A stretch of 13,938 nucleotides of DNA, taken from Candidatus Margulisiibacteriota bacterium. GTDB taxonomy: Bacteria > Margulisbacteria > WOR-1 > O2-12-FULL-45-9. The stretch covers positions 1-13,938 of the forward strand of contig JAQTLJ010000015.1 of assembly GCA_028714935.1 (NCBI GenBank). The letters are read 5' to 3'. How positions within the stretch are numbered: position 1 is the stretch's first letter; each line of letters starts with the position of its first letter. Shown here piece by piece: positions 7,211-13,938 of this stretch. The translations under genes and the position numbers were made by a program. The notes under the pieces are model-generated. The model had not been told where the DNA came from. It saw only the letters and a program-made list of their open reading frames with translations, and did not search any database.

Positions 7211-9607
7211 TTACTCTTCCTGGATCGGATGGTTGGGCGACGGGATCAGGTTAAGCGGGCGGAGCATTATGGAGCCGCCGCCGACAAGCTGGTCGCCAAA
7301 CTCATGAACGCCTCCGCTCAGCGAAATGAAGCGGTGCAGCCAAGGGAGTGTCCAGGTAAAATCTGCGCCCCGCTGGCTACCTTCGTAGAACAGCATAATG
7401 TTATCGCTGTACGGGACCCCTGTCAGCTCGAACCGGCCGGCCTGATCAGTATCGACTCCGGCGGTAAGGGTAACCACCCTCATCGGGTCAAACTGGTCAA
7501 GGTTGGTCTGGGAGTAGCCGGCGCCGAGGAACGGGTGGACGGCATGGCCGTCGACGGTCAGGTGCCGCCAGTTCAATTCGAGCGCAACTCCTCCGCCGTT
7601 GCCGGTCAAGAAGGTGCTGCTGTCGGTCCCGAGGGTTGAAGAAAAGACCGGGACTTCCAGCCAGGTCCTGGGGACGTAACTGCCGGCCACGCTGATATCG
7701 GGAGCATGGGCATTGAGCTCGCTTAATTCGAAGTCGAGGGTCAAAGCCAGGTCAACCGCATGGCTGTTTCCGTCAAAAGCATAAGGGAAAGCCCCAGCCT
7801 CGTAGCTGAAGCGCGAGCCTTCATACTGGCCGGAAAGCCTGGCTATCAGCCAGTTATTGTAGCCGTACTGGAAAGCCACTCCGGCATCGCCGCCGTTGCT
7901 GATACCGGGCCAGAAGGCGCGGTTCGGGAACTGGTAACCATTGTAATCCAGAGCATAGTCGCCAAAAATGTCGAAAGCGACATCATGGCTGTCGGTCGAA
8001 TAGGCATGCAGCCTGAGTAACGCGCCGGCCGCGAGATCGACTAGATTTGTATCGTCAGCGCCCAGGTGATAATTTGCCATGTACTGTAGGGTTGCGTTAT
8101 ACATGAGCTCCAGCCCGTCAAGCGGGTTGCCGGCCAGCGGATGCTCGCGGCCGATGATCACGACCGGGTGCTCGCGGCTGCCGGTGCCGACGATGAAGCC
8201 GAAGTTCGGGAGATATTCGGCCGCCGGGCGCAGCTGCCCGAGACTGAGCGGGTCATCGAGATGCGGATAAGATGAATAGCCGCCCAACAGGTCAGCTCTG
8301 ATCCTTAAACGGTCATGCAGCCAGACGCCGGCCTCTTCCAGACTGGTTAATTCCCTTTCTCCCGCGCCGCCTTCCGCGCAATCGGGATCCTCGATCCCGG
8401 CGTGCCGATCAATGAGATCATCCATGTCATTATCGATATCATCGTCGCAGTTGAGCGGGAGGGAGGCTTGACCAGTCACAACGGCAAAAGCGTCAGCCAG
8501 CACGGTCGCGTAAGCGGCAACTTCGCTGCTGACAATGCGGATAGTCCGCCGGTTCTCCACTTCAGTTGTTGCCGGGTCGTCCACGACCGCAGCTTCGGCC
8601 ACGTTCACGCGCAAAGTTATTGTCGTTCTGTCTTCGGACACTTCATAGCTGTCCGCGACGACTGCTATGTTGGGATCAACATTGTCCCCGAGCAGAAATT
8701 CAATCCTGGGATCAGGCGGGAAATTCGTGCCGGTGATGGTGAGCGTTACCCCCTGCTGTCCCTGTTCCGCCTGGGCGGGAGCGACCTGCTGGCAGTTCGG
8801 GCAAAAAGCCTGCGCCGAATCCAGCGTGCACAAAGCGGCGAGCAGATCGATTTCGTTGTCAGGAACGATCAGCATGCCGCGCAGGAATTCGTAAACCTGC
8901 CTTCCCTGGACGTCAAGTGAAGCCATCAGATTGGTGCGGACGGCTTCAAGGTCGGCATTTTGGGAACAAACTTGCCCGTCGGCTGACGTCATAATGGTGA
9001 TATTACCGAGCGCCCCCTCGGTCGATTGGCTCACGCCAAGATAGCTGTGAAGCTGGCTGGCGTGGGACATGATCGTGGCGGCTTCGTAGCCGGGGACAAA
9101 GGCAGCCGGCCCCGTTCCGTCCGGGTCGTAGCCGGCAAGGTCGGCGATCACCAGCAGGTCGATGATCGTCTGTTTCACGGTGGCGTTAAGCGCGGTGTTC
9201 GCCCGCACTTCTTCAACCACAGAATATAAGTCCTCGGAACTTTCGGGGTCGGTCAGTCGGCCGAGAAGTAAAGAGTAATAGGAGCTATCTGCTGACTGCA
9301 GGGATTGGAGCAGGTTGCTGCGGACAGCTTCGAGGTCAGCATTTTGGGAACAATATTGGCTGTCCGCCGTTTGCATGACAGTGGCGTTGCCAAGCGCTTC
9401 TTCTGTCGGCTGGCTGACGCCGACTTCGCTGACCACGTGGCTGGCGTGTGACATGATAGTCGCGGCTTCATAACCGGGGATAAAAGCTCCCGGCCCCGTG
9501 CTGTCCGGGTCGTAGCCGGTGAGGTCATCGAGAACCAGCAGGTCAACGATCGCCTGCCTCTGGACCGGGTTACTGGCGACAGATCTTATTGTTCCCACAT
9601 CTACCAT
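7211..9607 (-). CDS. Unrecognised 798-aa protein: duplicated N-terminal domain, IPT/TIG-like domain, Asp-rich loop, barrel-like C-terminus
   Basis: I do not recognise the whole protein. Residues about 14-118 and 142-246 are a tandem duplication at constant offset 128, both with GYDPD.TGP.AF.PGYEAATIMSHAS and CSQNADLEAVR. Residues about 274-378 look like an IPT/TIG immunoglobulin-like fold (VTLTITGTNFPPDPRIEF). Residues 387-410 are an Asp-rich loop between two Cys (CDDDIDNDMDDLID...DPDC), probably a divalent-ion site. From about 430 to 798, short alternating aromatic and polar strands (GVAFQYGYNNWLIARLSGQY; VALELNWRHL) suggest an outer-membrane-type beta-barrel. The start at 9607 is fixed by GAGAGG at 9622-9617 and an in-frame stop just upstream, yet the N-terminus MVDVGTIRSVASN is not a Sec signal. 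It follows its partner gene by 29 bp and ends at a terminator. Family and role are unknown; a surface or structural protein is inference. Confidence 0.75.
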   Translation of the reverse strand: MVDVGTIRSVASNPVQRQAIVDLLVLDDLTGYDPDSTGPGAFIPGYEAATIMSHASHVVSEVGVSQPTEEALGNATVMQTADSQYCSQNADLEAVRSNLLQSLQSADSSYYSLLLGRLTDPESSEDLYSVVEEVRANTALNATVKQTIIDLLVIADLAGYDPDGTGPAAFVPGYEAATIMSHASQLHSYLGVSQSTEGALGNITIMTSADGQVCSQNADLEAVRTNLMASLDVQGRQVYEFLRGMLIVPDNEIDLLAALCTLDSAQAFCPNCQQVAPAQAEQGQQGVTLTITGTNFPPDPRIEFLLGDNVDPNIAVVADSYEVSEDRTTITLRVNVAEAAVVDDPATTEVENRRTIRIVSSEVAAYATVLADAFAVVTGQASLPLNCDDDIDNDMDDLIDRHAGIEDPDCAEGGAGERELTSLEEAGVWLHDRLRIRADLLGGYSSYPHLDDPLSLGQLRPAAEYLPNFGFIVGTGSREHPVVIIGREHPLAGNPLDGLELMYNATLQYMANYHLGADDTNLVDLAAGALLRLHAYSTDSHDVAFDIFGDYALDYNGYQFPNRAFWPGISNGGDAGVAFQYGYNNWLIARLSGQYEGSRFSYEAGAFPYAFDGNSHAVDLALTLDFELSELNAHAPDISVAGSYVPRTWLEVPVFSSTLGTDSSTFLTGNGGGVALELNWRHLTVDGHAVHPFLGAGYSQTNLDQFDPMRVVTLTAGVDTDQAGRFELTGVPYSDNIMLFYEGSQRGADFTWTLPWLHRFISLSGGVHEFGDQLVGGGSIMLRPLNLIPSPNHPIQEE
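8870..9184 (-). repeat. Second copy of the ~105-codon tandem duplication
   Basis: It encodes residues 142-246 of the 798-aa protein and matches 9254-9568 (residues 14-118). DNA similarity is obvious by eye, for example the stretches encoding PGYEAATIMSHAS and SQNADLEAVR, with many differences at third positions. The copies are separated by about 70 bp. This indicates a gene-internal duplication that is old enough to have diverged at silent sites while the protein motifs stayed fixed. Confidence 0.8.
9254..9568 (-). repeat. First copy of the ~105-codon tandem duplication
   Basis: It encodes residues 14-118 of the 798-aa protein and is the partner of 8870-9184. The most conserved blocks in both copies are DLLV..DL.GYDPD, PGYEAATIMSHAS, GVSQ.TE.ALGN and CSQNADLEAVR.NL. 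The Cys before SQNADLEAVR is kept in both copies. Confidence 0.8.
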
Positions 9608-9636
9608 GATTAATTACCTCTCTTTTTTATCATTTG

Positions 9637-11010
9637 TTACCGGCACTCGCCGTTGGCGCGCCTGGTTGCCTGCTGTGCGGCCGGGAAGACAGTGCAAGGC
9701 GGGAGTTGTGGCGTCACAGGTGGCGGGGTCGGCGGAGTTGGCGGCGGCGGTGGAGCCGGCCGTTCCCGGGTATCTTGCGCGTTCCGGCAGTCATCATCAG
9801 CCAGATCAATGTCGCCGTCATGATCATTATCGATACCGTCGCTGCACTCGGTTACCGGCGGCGGCGGTGGCGGCGGGGCATCAACTCTTTCCTGCACATT
9901 AAAACCTTGAACCAGACTGCCGATCACGAAGCGATAAGGCGGCTGGCCTGCTTCCGTGGCCGGATATTCCAAATAGATCTCAACGGTTCTTAAACCGACG
10001 GTGGCAGTAGCCGCGATGGTTATCGGGACGGTAAGATTCCCTTCAGGGGTCATTCTGATCCCTTGATTGTTGACCGTGATACCGCCTTCGCCAAAACTGA
10101 CGCCCAGGTTGCTGGGCAGGGGCGAAGTCAGGCTGGTGTTGCCGATGAGGATCTCCACGGTCATGGAATCCCCCTGCATGCCGTCCGCGTCGGTCAGGCC
10201 GCAGATATCGGCATAAGGGAGCGGATCGCAGATCGGGTCAAGAACCTGATATCTCTGGACTTCGGGCAGGGCGGTAAAATCTTCGGGTGTGCAGACGGCG
10301 GCATTGCAATCATCAGAACCGCTAAAATCCATGACCGATCCCGGCGCCACATATTCTCCTTCATAAGAGCCGGCCGGCAGCGTCCTTTGGTCGGCTGGTG
10401 TCGTCGCGCCGCGGATGATCGCCATCAGCCGCGCTTCGTTGACCTCAAGCGAGATCGGCGAAGGATAAGTCGGCTGGGCTGACCAGTAGGGCCAGTCGTG
10501 CTGGCAGGACTGGTTGAGCGTGCTCCGCTGGCTGTCGCTCAGCTGGCTGAAAAGCGTTTCATTGCCTGCGCTCAGCGCGGCGGCTAAACGGGAGATGATC
10601 GCGGCCCGCTGGGTCGGATCAGTTACGGCCGCGAGCGCGGTCCGGACCGCTTCGGTTGAACCGCTGCGGAGATAAACAACATTAATGATCTGGTCGGCGG
10701 CTTCGTTCCAGAAAGCTGTGACATTCCGACCTCCAGGCTGATCCCCGATTTCACTCAAGCAGCAGGCGGTCCGGCGGTCTGAGCAGTCGCCCCAGGCGAC
10801 GTTCAGATCACCCATAATAGCGTCAATGTCGGTGACGGTCAGCTGGATCGGCGTACCGGTCGCAGCCGGCGCGCTTGATCTTGAGCCGCCGGCGGGCGTG
10901 CCGTTGCAGCCGCCTAACGTTACCGCCTCATCCTGGTCGGATCCGCCCTCATCGCCAAAAACATCGTCCCATAATGAAAAGAACACCTGTCCAACTGCCG
11001 CGATACCCAT
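9637..11010 (-). CDS. Unrecognised 457-aa Cys-rich, Pro-rich protein with a DGIDND motif
   Basis: I do not recognise the family. The N-terminal half is alpha-helical in character, with many Ala and Gln and at least nine Cys up to residue 270. DPTQRAAIISR (131-141) resembles NPVQRQAIVDL near the start of the neighbouring 798-aa protein. Residues about 275-350 look like an Ig-like beta domain (LGVSFGEGGITVNNQGI...VGLRTVEIYLEYP). A seven-Pro run (379-385) leads to ECSDGIDNDHDGDIDLADDDC (388-408), a calcium-loop-like repeat seen in surface proteins of several phyla. A second Pro-rich tract and two more Cys end the chain. The start at 11010 is fixed by AAGGAGG at 11024-11018, 7 nt upstream, and by an in-frame TAA before it. 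The N-terminus MGIAAVGQVFFSLWDD is not a convincing Sec signal. It is probably co-transcribed with the 798-aa gene 29 bp downstream. Function unknown. Confidence 0.75.
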   Translation of the reverse strand: MGIAAVGQVFFSLWDDVFGDEGGSDQDEAVTLGGCNGTPAGGSRSSAPAATGTPIQLTVTDIDAIMGDLNVAWGDCSDRRTACCLSEIGDQPGGRNVTAFWNEAADQIINVVYLRSGSTEAVRTALAAVTDPTQRAAIISRLAAALSAGNETLFSQLSDSQRSTLNQSCQHDWPYWSAQPTYPSPISLEVNEARLMAIIRGATTPADQRTLPAGSYEGEYVAPGSVMDFSGSDDCNAAVCTPEDFTALPEVQRYQVLDPICDPLPYADICGLTDADGMQGDSMTVEILIGNTSLTSPLPSNLGVSFGEGGITVNNQGIRMTPEGNLTVPITIAATATVGLRTVEIYLEYPATEAGQPPYRFVIGSLVQGFNVQERVDAPPPPPPPVTECSDGIDNDHDGDIDLADDDCRNAQDTRERPAPPPPPTPPTPPPVTPQLPPCTVFPAAQQATRRANGECR

Positions 11011-11017
11011 GTTTTTT

Positions 11018-11024
11018 CCTCCTT
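11018..11024 (-). promoter_or_regulatory. Consensus Shine-Dalgarno of the 457-aa gene
   Basis: AAGGAGG on the minus strand, 7 nt before the ATG at 11010-11008, and next to an in-frame TAA. It shows that the protein cannot start further upstream and therefore has no hidden signal peptide. I found no convincing -35/-10 pair in 11025-11100. Confidence 0.85.
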
Positions 11025-11100
11025 AAAACTTAACAGGTCAAGTGCCTATCTATTACCATATATTTATCGGCAGGTTCTCCGGGAAATTTCACTTTTTTTG

Positions 11101-11131
11101 AAAAAAAAAGGGGAGCGAAAGCTCCCCTTTT
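11101..11131 (-). terminator. Rho-independent terminator after the PorV-SLH gene
   Basis: Minus-strand stem AAAAGGGGAGC (11131-11121) pairs with GCTCCCCTTTT (11116-11106) around a 4-nt loop, and the U-run continues to 11101. It begins about 20 bp after the stop codon of the upstream gene and separates that transcription unit from the 457-/798-aa cassette. Confidence 0.92.
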
Positions 11132-11151
11132 AAATAACTGAATCGACAGGC

Positions 11152-13041
11152 TTACATAGCGGCGCGGACGTTTGGCCGTTCCGGGATCGTTTCGCGGTTG
11201 AACCCGAGCTCCCAGGTATAGAGGTCCTTGATCTTGGTGCCGGCCAGGGAGGTCTTGCTGAGCATTTCCACTGACTCGGCGCGGGAGAGGGCCTCTTTCG
11301 GATGCAGGTAATTCCTGTCCACGTACTTGAGCATGCCGTACTCTTTGGCCGCTTGGACATACTTGGCGCCCCAGTGTTTAGCTGACATGTCCCAGTACGG
11401 TTTTTCGTAAACCTCGTAAGCGACTTTCATGTTCTCGAAGCGGACCAGGATGGCGATCCCTTCGACCTTATTGATCTTGTTGTTCGGGCGGAAGGACTTG
11501 TCGGGATAACATTCGATCAGCCCTTCGCGTTTAGCGACCTCAATGTACTTGGCCGCCCAGAAATCAGGGTTGACGTCCTTGAAAACTTTCTTGGCCGGGC
11601 CTTCGGGGATCTTGATCCCTTTGGCGCGGACCATGAGCGTCGCGAGCTCCGCGCGGGTCAGTGCCCGGTCCGGCTTGAAGGTCCCGTCCGGGTAGCCTTC
11701 AACCAAACCGACCGTGCCGGTGTTTTCGATCGGCTGTTTTGCCCAGTAGCCTTCCGGGACATCCGCGAAGCTGATCAAGCGGAGGAGCCTGAATTCCTGC
11801 TGGGTGTAGTCGCCGGCGGTATCCGAAGCTTCGGCGATCAGTAATTTCTTCCCGATCCTATCGACCGGCACCTCAGCCGAGAAAGTATTGTCTTTGGCGG
11901 TCGTCACGACCACGCCGTTGACCTTAACGGTGATCGGTCCGGTCGGCGATTCGGTGCCGTCGCCGCCGACTGCTTCGACCCGGCCGGCAACTTTGATGTG
12001 ATCATTGTAGATGACCGCTTTATCGCCGGGCGATTCAAAAACGATCCGCAGCGCCCTCTTAGCCGCTTCTCCCAAGTAACTGATGGAGAAGAACGAGGTC
12101 GCGTTCTCGTTGATCCCGGAATAGGGGTGGTAAGCATAATTGAATTCGAGCCCGCCCAGCCTGATGCCGAGGCCGGCGGTCAGGTCCTTGTTGTCCATAC
12201 CGGCGCGGAGGGCTAAATTGCCGACCGGCCAGAATTCGAGCCCGAGATGCGGGACATTGCCGCTGTTATCGGAATTGATATCGTAATCGGCGTTGAGATA
12301 GAGCCGGCGGGAATCATGGATGGTATAAGCCTGCCCTTCGCGTCCGATCAGGCACATCTTGCCGCCGACTTTCAAAGTTGACGGGATGGTCTCGTTGATG
12401 CCGCTTGAGCGGGTCATCTTGCTGGCCAGGACATTCTGGTAGTTGGCGCCGAGGGTCAGATAATCGGTCGCCGGGTAAAGGACGCCGAGGTCAACGCTGT
12501 AGCCGGTGCCAGCCGCGTCGGCCACATCAGCCACGTCGTTGCTGCCGGTCCCGCCGACACTGTGATATTTGAAGCTGCCGCCAACCATGACGTCCTTGTC
12601 GACGGTCTTGAAAGCGGGCAGGTTCTTAAGATAGGTCCCTGCGGACAGGAACATGACCGAATTCCCCCAGGTCCCGGTGCCGACCGGGGTGCCGTTGGAA
12701 TTGGTCAACGGGATATCGGCGGTGTAGGCGTTGACGATGCCGGCGCCGATCGCGCTGTTCTCGCCGTAGGGATAAACCCCGCCGACGACCATGTAATTAA
12801 CATCGCTCATCAGCGAAGAATACATGCTGGAAAGTTTCGGGTTAGTTACTCTGGCGATACCGGCCGGGTTGACGAAAAGGGCGTCGCCGTCTTCCGCCAC
12901 ACCGACGTAAGCGCGGCCCATGCCGAGAGCGCGGGCGCCGACGCCGATCGACATCGGGTCGGGCACGTAACCGCCGCCCTGCGCGAGAGCTGCCCCCGCG
13001 GCCAAGATCAGAATCGTGAGAATCGTTAACAGTTTTTTCAT
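11152..13041 (-). CDS. PorV/UPF0164-like outer-membrane barrel fused to an Ig-like domain and three SLH domains
   Basis: Start chosen at Met 13041: a signal peptide (MKKLLTILTILILAAGAALA, cleavage before Gln21) begins there and AGGAGA at 13054-13049 lies 7 nt upstream. An in-frame Met 16 codons earlier would hide the signal. Residues about 28-330 are the PorV/PorQ-type barrel: DPMSIGVGARALGMGRAYVGVAEDGDALFVNPAGIA is split over two family blocks, followed by porin-like strands. About 335-420 is an Ig-like domain (SPGDKAVIYNDHIKVAGRVE start). Three SLH domains follow at about 425-475, 485-540 and 548-603, with the TRAE motif as TRAE, NKVE and SRAE. SLH domains bind pyruvylated cell-wall polymers, so the protein probably tethers the outer membrane to the wall. 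It follows the surface-protein gene by 44 bp and is followed by a terminator. Confidence 0.85.
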   Translation of the reverse strand: MKKLLTILTILILAAGAALAQGGGYVPDPMSIGVGARALGMGRAYVGVAEDGDALFVNPAGIARVTNPKLSSMYSSLMSDVNYMVVGGVYPYGENSAIGAGIVNAYTADIPLTNSNGTPVGTGTWGNSVMFLSAGTYLKNLPAFKTVDKDVMVGGSFKYHSVGGTGSNDVADVADAAGTGYSVDLGVLYPATDYLTLGANYQNVLASKMTRSSGINETIPSTLKVGGKMCLIGREGQAYTIHDSRRLYLNADYDINSDNSGNVPHLGLEFWPVGNLALRAGMDNKDLTAGLGIRLGGLEFNYAYHPYSGINENATSFFSISYLGEAAKRALRIVFESPGDKAVIYNDHIKVAGRVEAVGGDGTESPTGPITVKVNGVVVTTAKDNTFSAEVPVDRIGKKLLIAEASDTAGDYTQQEFRLLRLISFADVPEGYWAKQPIENTGTVGLVEGYPDGTFKPDRALTRAELATLMVRAKGIKIPEGPAKKVFKDVNPDFWAAKYIEVAKREGLIECYPDKSFRPNNKINKVEGIAILVRFENMKVAYEVYEKPYWDMSAKHWGAKYVQAAKEYGMLKYVDRNYLHPKEALSRAESVEMLSKTSLAGTKIKDLYTWELGFNRETIPERPNVRAAM

Positions 13042-13048
13042 GGTGTTT

Positions 13049-13054
13049 TCTCCT
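13049..13054 (-). promoter_or_regulatory. Shine-Dalgarno that sets the start of the PorV-SLH gene
   Basis: AGGAGA on the minus strand, 7 nt before the ATG at 13041-13039. No comparable site precedes the in-frame Met at 13089, which also sits on the stop codon of the upstream gene. This supports the shorter protein with an N-terminal signal peptide. Confidence 0.85.
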
Positions 13055-13085
13055 ATATATATATCGTTAATTTTTCTCATGGATT

Positions 13086-13938
13086 TCACTTCTTGATCAC
13101 GAGGATCTTACCCTTGGCGATCAGGGACTTGGTTTCTTCGTTGACGATCCTCAAGAGATAGACACCGTCGGCGACGAGCGCGCCCTGCGTGTCGCGTCCG
13201 TTCCAGGTGACTTGGGTAGTATTCGTCACCTCATGGAAGACGAGCCGCGCATTGGTGTCGTAGATATAGATGCCGATATTGCTGACCCCGGCCGCCGTAA
13301 AGGCGATCGTAGCCGCGTTGCCGGACATCCCGCTGGCTCTGGTCGACGGGACCGAGGTCTCAAGCGGGTTGAACGGGTTCGGATAGATGGTCGCGAGGCC
13401 GCCAGATGATATACCGGCTGTTACCTGGAAGCCTTTGGGATTCGATTCGAACGCCTGCATCATGCCGGCGGAGATCGCTATTTTGATGACTTTCAGGGTG
13501 TAATCCCCGGCTGGCGCCAGTTTCGGGACGATCGCTTCGATCGTGGTGTTGCTCCAGGAAAGGATTTCCTCCTGCGCAAATTCGTAATTGATGCCGGTCG
13601 AGTTATTCTCGAAGATGAACAGGCTCTGTCCTTGGGTTGCGCCGAAGCCTTCGCCGGTGGCGACAAACTTGGTCCCGGCCGGTCCGGCTGGCGGGGTGAT
13701 CGAGTCGATGACGACCTCGCTCACAACTACTTCTCCGCTGCCGCCGACGTTGCCGGCAGAGATGTTGTCGATCCCCTGGTAATTGGTGCTGGCGCCGGTC
13801 GTGTTATAAGTGAAGTTGTAGCTGGCGACCTGCGTCCAGTCAAAAGTTGAATTAGCCGTGGCATCCGAGCCGGTCGCGTCATAGCCGAAATCGGTCTTAT
13901 ACTTGACGATCCGTCCGTAGCCGGAAATGGCGGCCAGC
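13086..13938 (-). CDS. Surface/secreted protein, 3' part: IPT/TIG domain and C-terminal FlgD-like (T9SS-type) sorting domain
   Basis: The frame is open to the right edge, giving about 283 visible residues and no start in the window; the GTG at 13724 is an internal Val. The first 70 residues are Gly/Ser/Thr/Asn-rich (GYGRIVKYKTDFGYDATG). Next comes an IPT/TIG domain (IDSITPPAGPAGTKFVATGEGFG through SWSNTTIEAIVP and GDYTLKV). The last 100 residues form a FlgD-Ig-like/C-terminal sorting module: ATIYPNPFNP, IYIYDTNARLV, TWNGRDTQGALVADGVYLLRI and the final GKILVIKK. In Bacteroidota such modules direct cargo to the type IX system, where PorV is a cargo partner. The next gene here encodes a PorV-like barrel. 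The stop is TGA. The domain calls are solid; the export route is inference. The N-terminal function is unknown because it lies outside the window. Confidence 0.8.
   Translation of the reverse strand, partial: LAAISGYGRIVKYKTDFGYDATGSDATANSTFDWTQVASYNFTYNTTGASTNYQGIDNISAGNVGGSGEVVVSEVVIDSITPPAGPAGTKFVATGEGFGATQGQSLFIFENNSTGINYEFAQEEILSWSNTTIEAIVPKLAPAGDYTLKVIKIAISAGMMQAFESNPKGFQVTAGISSGGLATIYPNPFNPLETSVPSTRASGMSGNAATIAFTAAGVSNIGIYIYDTNARLVFHEVTNTTQVTWNGRDTQGALVADGVYLLRIVNEETKSLIAKGKILVIKK

Noticed and set aside
11025..11100. Promoter of the 457-/798-aa cassette
   Set aside because: AT-rich stretches are present, but no -35/-10 pair with reasonable match and spacing could be defended.
13042..13085. 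Separate promoter for the PorV-SLH gene (TATATATATA run)
   Set aside because: A -10-like run exists but no -35 at proper distance, and the short gap fits co-transcription with the upstream gene.
13042..13089. 16-residue N-terminal extension of the PorV-SLH protein
   Set aside because: It would bury the signal peptide, starts on the preceding stop codon, and lacks a Shine-Dalgarno. The Met at 13041 has both signal peptide and AGGAGA.
13722..13724. GTG at 13724 as the start of the CTD protein
   Set aside because: The frame is open upstream to the window edge with plausible surface-protein sequence, and the GTG falls at the start of a TIG domain, so it is internal.

Overview
All genes that I can support in this window lie on the minus strand, so the natural reading order is from high to low coordinates. 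The sequence is moderately GC-rich. The genes point to a diderm (outer-membrane) bacterium outside the well-studied phyla: there is a PorV-like outer-membrane barrel fused to SLH domains, a surface protein with a FlgD-like/type-IX-style C-terminal domain, and two large proteins of unrecognised family with Asp-rich 'DGIDND' motifs. SLH-anchored outer membranes are known in Cyanobacteria relatives, Negativicutes, Thermus and Thermotoga. A candidate phylum such as Margulisbacteria/Saganbacteria (WOR-1) would fit, but this is inference and not proven by the window.

Layout, in transcription order. (1) 13938-13086: 3' part of a secreted or surface protein (IPT/TIG domain plus C-terminal sorting-type domain), cut by the window edge. 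(2) 13041-11152: PorV/UPF0164-like barrel, Ig-like domain and three SLH domains, ended by a strong terminator at 11101-11131. (3) 11010-9637 and 9607-7211: a two-gene cassette of unrecognised proteins, each with an excellent ribosome binding site but no Sec signal peptide, ended by a terminator at 7149-7181. (4) 7134-7005: two inverted copies of a palindromic repeat (REPIN/MITE-like). (5) From a good promoter at 6999-6971, a tight carbohydrate operon: lipoprotein sugar-binding protein, glmS (1-bp gap), a GH94/GH161-like glycoside phosphorylase (6-bp gap), then a GH42 beta-galactosidase-like gene. The GH42 gene has its own extended -10 promoter and is interrupted by an in-frame TAG where the family has a conserved Trp.

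The right half is thus envelope and surface biology, and the left half is sugar capture, amino-sugar synthesis and phosphorolytic or hydrolytic glycan breakdown. The most notable points are the GH42 amber codon, the PorV-SLH fusion next to a CTD-type cargo protein, and the signal-less pair of large proteins, one of which has a long tandem duplication and a barrel-like C-terminus. Apparent plus-strand reading frames are shadows of the minus-strand genes. I see no tRNA, rRNA, CRISPR array or transposase.
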